Of a stretch of DNA of 64,000 nt, positions 59,690-64,000 are shown in pieces. The notes under the pieces were generated by a model, which was not told the DNA's origin, ran no database searches, and saw only the letters and a program-made list of their open reading frames with translations. The stretch comes from Streptomyces sp. NA02950 (GTDB taxonomy: Bacteria; Actinomycetota; Actinomycetes; Streptomycetales; Streptomycetaceae). The stretch spans positions 8,462,001 to 8,526,000 of the forward strand of contig NZ_CP054916.1 of the NCBI RefSeq assembly GCF_013364155.1, written 5' to 3'. How positions within the stretch are numbered: position 1 is the first letter of the stretch; every line of letters begins with the position of its first letter. The position numbers were made by a program, and so were the translations under genes.

Positions 59690-60964
59690 CTACGTGAAGG
59701 GGAGGGTGAGCCAGGGGCTCGCCGGATCGGTGGTCAGGATGCGATGCGCCGTGAGCATGTCCTCGTACCAGCTGCCGAACTCCTCCTCGTCGAAGTGGAG
59801 ACAGCGCCCGAGGATGTACGCGGCGGAGAACTCCTCCCAGGAGCGGTAGTTGGCCTGCGCCGCGCGACTCGCCCGCAGTACCGCGTGCTCGGCCTCGGGC
59901 AGGGTGCAGAACCGGGCGGCCAGCCCCCAGCGGGCCATCCCCGAGGCCCGGCCGTAGTCCCACGCCTCCACGGTGCGGATGAACTTCCCCTCGGCCAGCA
60001 GCCCGTCCGCGCGGAACCGGGCCTCGTACCGGGCGATCCGCCCGATCAGCCGCTGCACCCCCGCGACCTGCGCCTCCACCTCCGAGCTCTCCCGCGGCTC
60101 GGCCTTGGTGACCCCGTCGGGGGTGATCCGGAACTCGGCCTCGGCCGCGTTGCGCCGCAGCACCCGCTCGGCCACCGCCCGCCAGTGGTCCACCCCGACC
60201 GGCCCGGCGAAGTCCAGGGCCAGCGAACGGCGGACACCGAGCGCGAACTCCCAGACACCGCTGATCATCTCGGCGGTGAGCAGCACCTCCTGGGTGCGCT
60301 GCCACTCCTCGCGACTGGTGACCCCCCACCACTCCTTGAGCCGGTTGCGCTCGCTGGTGTAGCCACCGCCGTGGTAGGCCATGGCGTTCCACAGCTCACC
60401 GTTCTTCACGAACAGCAGCGCCGCGCAGGCCAGTCCATGGGCCACCGGCCCTTCCGTGGCCCCGCCGGTGTCCAGTCCGCGCAACTCGAGGTGGGAGTGG
60501 CCGCAGCCCGAGGCGTTCTGGGCGTGCTGCTTCCACAGGGCCCGCTGCGCGGGTCCCGCCGGGAAGAACGTCTCACACGGAGTGCCGGGGTTGATGACGA
60601 TCCACGGCGGATCGTCATGCCGCCACTCGTCGGCGAACCAGCCCAGGGACTGCGAGAGGAAGACCGTCTCCGGATGGGGAGCGGGGAGCATGCCCTCGGT
60701 GAGCACCGGCAGACACTCCGCCCGGACCTGCTGGTACCAGTACGGGGTGAACCGCACGGTCCTCGGATGCGCCTGGAGCCGGGTGTAGGAGTCGGCCACG
60801 AACAGATCCGTACGCGCCAGCACATCGAAGTACGCGGACCAGTCACCGCGGTTCTTCGCCTCGTACAGCTCCCGCTCGACACGGCTGGGCGCCTGCCATG
60901 CCGCCATCGCCCCGTGGCCGCCGTGTTGTTCCGGCCCGGCGGCGAGCCCCTCCCCGTTCCCCAT
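59690..60964 (-). CDS. DUF1266 domain protein
   Basis: A 424-residue soluble protein starting at the ATG complementary to 60962-60964. The first part (SRVERELYEAKNRGDWSAYF and DVLARTDLFV; VRFTPYWYQQVRAECLPVLT; WIVINPGTPCETFF) resembles the N-terminal SseB-like half of these proteins. The second part is DUF1266: LKEWWGVTSREEWQRTQEVL, FIRTVEAWDYGRASGMARWG, NYRSWEEFSAAYILGRCLHF. Family members are common in Streptomyces, sometimes near toxin or secretion systems, and their biochemical role is unknown. It is the third gene of a leftward run with the zinc-motif protein and the GH15 gene. Confidence 0.85.
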   Translation of the reverse strand: MGNGEGLAAGPEQHGGHGAMAAWQAPSRVERELYEAKNRGDWSAYFDVLARTDLFVADSYTRLQAHPRTVRFTPYWYQQVRAECLPVLTEGMLPAPHPETVFLSQSLGWFADEWRHDDPPWIVINPGTPCETFFPAGPAQRALWKQHAQNASGCGHSHLELRGLDTGGATEGPVAHGLACAALLFVKNGELWNAMAYHGGGYTSERNRLKEWWGVTSREEWQRTQEVLLTAEMISGVWEFALGVRRSLALDFAGPVGVDHWRAVAERVLRRNAAEAEFRITPDGVTKAEPRESSEVEAQVAGVQRLIGRIARYEARFRADGLLAEGKFIRTVEAWDYGRASGMARWGLAARFCTLPEAEHAVLRASRAAQANYRSWEEFSAAYILGRCLHFDEEEFGSWYEDMLTAHRILTTDPASPWLTLPFT

Positions 60965-60979
60965 GTCGGTCAACCCTAT

Positions 60980-61582
60980 CTACCCGAGCGCGGCGAGCAC
61001 GAACAAGGACAGCACCCACAACACCGGCACGAGTACCACGAGCGAGGCAGGGCGCTGGAAAACGGGCCTACCGACGTCCGGGCGCGCACCGAACGGGTCA
61101 TGCCCCGGGTCCGGCAGCTTGTTGATCTTCGAACGCGCCACCAGGTCCACGACGATCGTGAACGGGTTGAACAGCGCCGCCGAGAACGGACTCCACCACC
61201 CCTGCCACAGCGTCCTGCTCATCATGTCGCGGAACACCGAGGTGCCGCAGATCCGGCAGAACGGCCCCTCCAGCTTGCGGAAGGTCATCATCACCAGCAG
61301 CCCCTGATGGCTGCGGATGGTGACGTCCGCCGCGGGGAACCCACCGCAGATCCGGCAGGCGTGCTGACCGTGGACACCGGAATGGGGGTACGCCCCGGGC
61401 TGCGGGTGCCCGCCGGGCGGGCCGTACGGGCCCGCCTGCCCGTACGCACCGGGCTGGGCGGGGGCACCGGGTATCGGCGGCGGTGCCTGCTGCACCTGCG
61501 GGCCTGCCGGAGCCTGGGGTGCGCCGTACCCGGTACCGGGAACCGCGCCGTAGGGATTTCCGGGCGGTGGTGGCTGTGACAT
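60980..61582 (-). CDS. Pro-rich protein with paired CxxC motifs and C-terminal helix
   Basis: A 200-residue protein. The first roughly 75 residues are Pro/Gly/Ala/Gln-rich and disordered (YGAPQAPAGPQVQQAPPPIP). Then HACRICGGFPAADVTIRSHQ and KLEGPFCRICGTSVFRDMMS hold two CxxC pairs, likely binding one zinc. A membrane-associated stretch (WWSPFSAALFNPFTIVVDLV) and a C-terminal transmembrane helix (LVVLVPVLWVLSLFVLAAL) follow. This architecture is common in Streptomyces. Function unknown. Confidence 0.8.
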   Translation of the reverse strand: MSQPPPPGNPYGAVPGTGYGAPQAPAGPQVQQAPPPIPGAPAQPGAYGQAGPYGPPGGHPQPGAYPHSGVHGQHACRICGGFPAADVTIRSHQGLLVMMTFRKLEGPFCRICGTSVFRDMMSRTLWQGWWSPFSAALFNPFTIVVDLVARSKINKLPDPGHDPFGARPDVGRPVFQRPASLVVLVPVLWVLSLFVLAALG

Positions 61583-61642
61583 GAACGTCCCTTGGAAGAC
61601 ATACGCATGGACAGGTCAAACCTATCGTCCACGGCTGTCCGG

Positions 61643-63481
61643 TCAGCCCAGCGCCCGGTCGAGGTTGAAGGCGGCACTGATCAGGGCGAGGTGGGTGAAC
61701 GCCTGCGGGAAGTTGCCGCTCTGCTCGCCGGTGCGCCCGATCTCCTCCGCGTACAGCCCGAGGTGGTTGGCGTAGGTCAGCATCTTCTCGAAGGCCAGCC
61801 GGGCCTCGTCCACCCGGCCCGCCCGGGCCAGGGCCTCCACGTACCAGAACGAGCAGATCGAGAACGTGCCCTCCTCGCCCGGCAGCCCGTCCGGGCTGCG
61901 CTGCGGGTCGTAGCGGTAGACGAGCGAATCGGACACCAGCTCCTCGCCCAGGGCGTCCAGGGTGGACAGCCACTTGGGGTCGGTGGGGGAGATGAACTTG
62001 GCGAGCGGCATCATCAGCACGGCGGCGTCGAGCACGTCGTCGCCCTCGTGCTGGACGAAGGCACGCCGTGCCGGGGACCAGCCGTTCCGCATGATCCGCC
62101 GGTAGATGGCGTCGCGCGCCCGCGCCCAGCGGAGGGTGTCCGCGGGCAGGCCGCGGCGGGAGGCGATCCGCATGGCCCGCTCGATCGCGACCCAGCACAT
62201 CAGCTGCGAGTACAGGAACCGCTGGTCCCCGACCCGGGTCTCCCAGATCCCGCGGTCCGGCCGGTCCCAGTGGTCGCAGACCCAGCCGACCAGGTCACCG
62301 ATGGTGTCCCAGTGCTCGCTGGACAGCGGCTGGCCCCATTTGTCATAGAGGTAGAGGGAGTCCACCAGGGCGCCGTAGATGTCCAGTTGGAGCTGTTCGA
62401 CCGCCTTGTTGCCGATGCGGACCGGCGCCGAGCCCAGATAGCCCTCCAGATGGGGCAGTTCCTCCTCGGGGAGGTCGCTGCGGCCGTCGATGCCGTACAT
62501 GATCTGAAGCGGTCCGCGCGGGCCCTCCTGGAGGCGGATGTTCTCGGACAGGAAGCGGACGAAGTCCTCGGCCTCCTCGGTGAAGCCCAGCCGAAGCATC
62601 GCGTAGATGCAGAACGCGGCGTCGCGGATCCAGACGTAGCGGTAGTCCCAGTTGCGGGTGGAGCCGAGCAGCTCCGGCAGGCTGGCGGTGGGGGCGGCCA
62701 CGATGGCACCGGTCGGGGCGTAGGTGAGGAGCTTGAGGGTGAGCGCCGAGCGGTGCACCATCTCCCGCCACCGCCCTCGGTAGCGGGAGTGGGACAGCCA
62801 GCGGCGCCAGTACCGCACGGTGGCACCGAACTGCTCCTCGGCCTCGGCCAGCGGGCAGGACCGGGGCCGGACCGAGTCGCCGATACGGTCCAGGGCGAAG
62901 ACCGCGCTCTCGCCCTCGACCAGTTTGAAGGTGGACACCGCGTCCTGGCCGTCGGCCTCGAGGGTGACGCTGGTGGTCAGCGCGAGCGACAGCTCGGGGG
63001 AGGCGAAGACGGTGTGGTCGTGGCCGATGTCCAGGGTGTGGGTCCGCCGGCCGTAGTCGAAGCGGGGGGCGACCCGCGCGGTGAACGGCATCGATCCGCG
63101 GACGCACAGCACCCGGCGGATCAGCCGGTGCCGGTCGGCCTCCCGGGAGTCGTCCACGATCGGCATGAAGTCCTGGACCTCGGCGACCCCGTCGTCCGCG
63201 AAGAACCGGGTGATCAGGATGTTGGTGTCGGGGAAGTAGAACTGCTTGTTCCGTACCGGCACATCCGGGGAGAGGTCGAAGGACCCGCCGCGGTCGGCGT
63301 CCAGGATCGAGGCGAAGACGCTGGGGGCGTCGAACCGGGCGCAGCAGTACCAGTCGATGGTGCCGTTCGTCCCCACGAGCGCGGCCGTCCGCAGATCGCC
63401 GATCAGTCCGTGCTCGGCGATGGGGAGGTAACGGGGCGCGTCCGCCTTGCGGGGGCGGAGGATTCCTTCGGGCGCGGTCAT
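61643..63481 (-). CDS. Glycoside hydrolase family 15 protein (trehalase/glucoamylase-like)
   Basis: A 612-residue protein with a GH15 N-terminal beta-sandwich (about 1-240: LIGDLRTAALVGTNGTIDWY, CARFDAPSVFASILDADRGG) and an (alpha/alpha)6 barrel (about 245-612). Catalytic-domain motifs are STRNWDYRYVWIRDAAFCIY, DIYGALVDSLYLYDK and the second acid segment GEEGTFSICSFWYVEAL. There is no signal peptide, so it is cytoplasmic. Actinobacterial enzymes of this architecture include inverting alpha,alpha-trehalases; other relatives cleave alpha-glucans. The two uses cannot be told apart here. Confidence 0.9.
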   Translation of the reverse strand: MTAPEGILRPRKADAPRYLPIAEHGLIGDLRTAALVGTNGTIDWYCCARFDAPSVFASILDADRGGSFDLSPDVPVRNKQFYFPDTNILITRFFADDGVAEVQDFMPIVDDSREADRHRLIRRVLCVRGSMPFTARVAPRFDYGRRTHTLDIGHDHTVFASPELSLALTTSVTLEADGQDAVSTFKLVEGESAVFALDRIGDSVRPRSCPLAEAEEQFGATVRYWRRWLSHSRYRGRWREMVHRSALTLKLLTYAPTGAIVAAPTASLPELLGSTRNWDYRYVWIRDAAFCIYAMLRLGFTEEAEDFVRFLSENIRLQEGPRGPLQIMYGIDGRSDLPEEELPHLEGYLGSAPVRIGNKAVEQLQLDIYGALVDSLYLYDKWGQPLSSEHWDTIGDLVGWVCDHWDRPDRGIWETRVGDQRFLYSQLMCWVAIERAMRIASRRGLPADTLRWARARDAIYRRIMRNGWSPARRAFVQHEGDDVLDAAVLMMPLAKFISPTDPKWLSTLDALGEELVSDSLVYRYDPQRSPDGLPGEEGTFSICSFWYVEALARAGRVDEARLAFEKMLTYANHLGLYAEEIGRTGEQSGNFPQAFTHLALISAAFNLDRALG

Positions 63482-63600
63482 CCGGACCTCCCGCGCTTAA
63501 GGGGGCAGGAGCTCTTCAGTTCTCAGGGTACGACCAGCCGGCCGGGGCGACGAATCTGCCGCCACCGCCGGTACCGGGCAGCTGCCGCCGGGCGGGACGG

Positions 63601-64000
63601 TCAGCTGCCCTCGGGGTTACGGGGCGCGGCCAGCCAGGACGCGACGGCCGCCGCGATGGGCTGGCCGGTCTCCAGCTCGATAAATCCGAACTGGCCGCCT
63701 TGATTGCACTCCAGGAACCACCAGATGCCCTCCTCGTCCTCGGCGAAGTCGAAGGCCCCGTAGGCGAGATTGGTGAGTGACATGTACTCGTGGACCGTGC
63801 GAACGATTCTGTCGGGCACTTCCACCGGCTCCCACAGATGTCCATGGAAGCCGAAGCGGCCATCCACCTGGTCGGCGGCGGCGACCTTACGCGCTGCGAA
63901 CAACTGGTCACCGACACAGATCAGCCGGATGTCGGCTTGTTTAAGAATGTACTGCTGGAGAAGGGTGGCCCCCGCGGCGACGTCCGAGAAATCCGTTTCG
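63601..64000 (-). CDS. ATP-grasp protein, C-terminal part (cut by window edge)
   Basis: The last 132 codons of a gene that continues to the right. The protein reads ETDFSDVAAGATLLQQYILK, QADIRLICVGDQLFAARKVA, DRIVRTVHEYMSLTNLAYGA and FDFAEDEEGIWWFLECNQGG with QFGFIELETGQPIAAAVASW. The metal-binding D-F and E-x-N segments and the N-x-x-G-Q-F-G-F-I-E ending match the ATP-grasp ligases that make omega-ester or omega-amide bonds in graspetides (MvdC/D, TgmB; SAV_5884 type in Streptomyces). The precursor peptide would lie outside the window. Confidence 0.75.
   Translation of the reverse strand, partial: ETDFSDVAAGATLLQQYILKQADIRLICVGDQLFAARKVAAADQVDGRFGFHGHLWEPVEVPDRIVRTVHEYMSLTNLAYGAFDFAEDEEGIWWFLECNQGGQFGFIELETGQPIAAAVASWLAAPRNPEGS

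Overview
The window is high-GC actinomycete DNA and is almost certainly from Streptomyces or a close relative. The evidence is strong third-position GC, GTG and TTG starts, rare TTA codons grouped in a secondary-metabolite region, Streptomyces-type intergenic repeats, and typical genes (a SAV_915-type protein next to lysA, cholesterol oxidase, Roadblock/LC7 operons, DUF1266, class I pyruvate carboxylase). The mix of intact genes with many truncated or frameshifted remnants suggests an accessory chromosome region.

Layout. (1) 1-13,300: mostly primary-metabolism genes. In order: 5' end of gdhA; subtilisin-like protease with an overlapping small inhibitor-like gene; two broken genes; an ETHE1-type MBL/rhodanese fusion; SAV_915-type gene and lysA; ynfA; a LodA stump; an IclR-glpK pair; an anti-sigma-type ATPase with a PP2C relic; and gudD. 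(2) 13,445-39,180: a biosynthetic cluster I cannot match to a known product. The left arm (rightward) holds an MFS exporter, a KASIII-like enzyme with an altered active site, a type I PKS module (ACP-KS-AT-DH-KR-ACP), a second PKS protein (KS, dead AT, TE, no ACP), a carboxyl-type methyltransferase, a large ThDP enzyme, a free ACP and a DUF2867-like protein. The right arm has a leftward operon (membrane desaturase, fatty acyl-AMP ligase, canonical KASIII) that diverges from a rightward operon (ACP, CFA-synthase-like methyltransferase, DadA-like FAD oxidoreductase, two SDR-type reductases). (3) 39,200-49,800: a RibD-like reductase, Roadblock/LC7 genes split by an IS110-family element, several gene remnants, and a TetR/MFS efflux pair with clear operators. 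(4) 49,880-64,000: pyruvate carboxylase, IclR regulator, ABM-type monooxygenase, FMN reductase, galactonate dehydratase, cholesterol oxidase, DUF1266 protein, a GH15 enzyme, and the end of an ATP-grasp protein.

How the cluster may work (inference). The first PKS is predicted to add one methylmalonyl unit and to reduce and dehydrate it, giving an alpha-methyl enoyl thioester. The second PKS protein has an intact KS and TE but neither a working AT nor an ACP, so it must use a carrier in trans; the two free ACPs are the obvious candidates. The acyl-AMP ligase, desaturase and ACP form a pre-loading and desaturation cassette organised like terminal-alkyne or alkene cassettes. The ThDP enzyme next to its own ACP could carry out C-C bond formation on the enoyl thioester. 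Seven TTA codons in six left-arm genes indicate bldA control. A pair of 16-bp inverted repeats, 35 bp apart, lies in the divergent promoter region of the right arm. No pathway-specific regulator lies inside the cluster as seen here.
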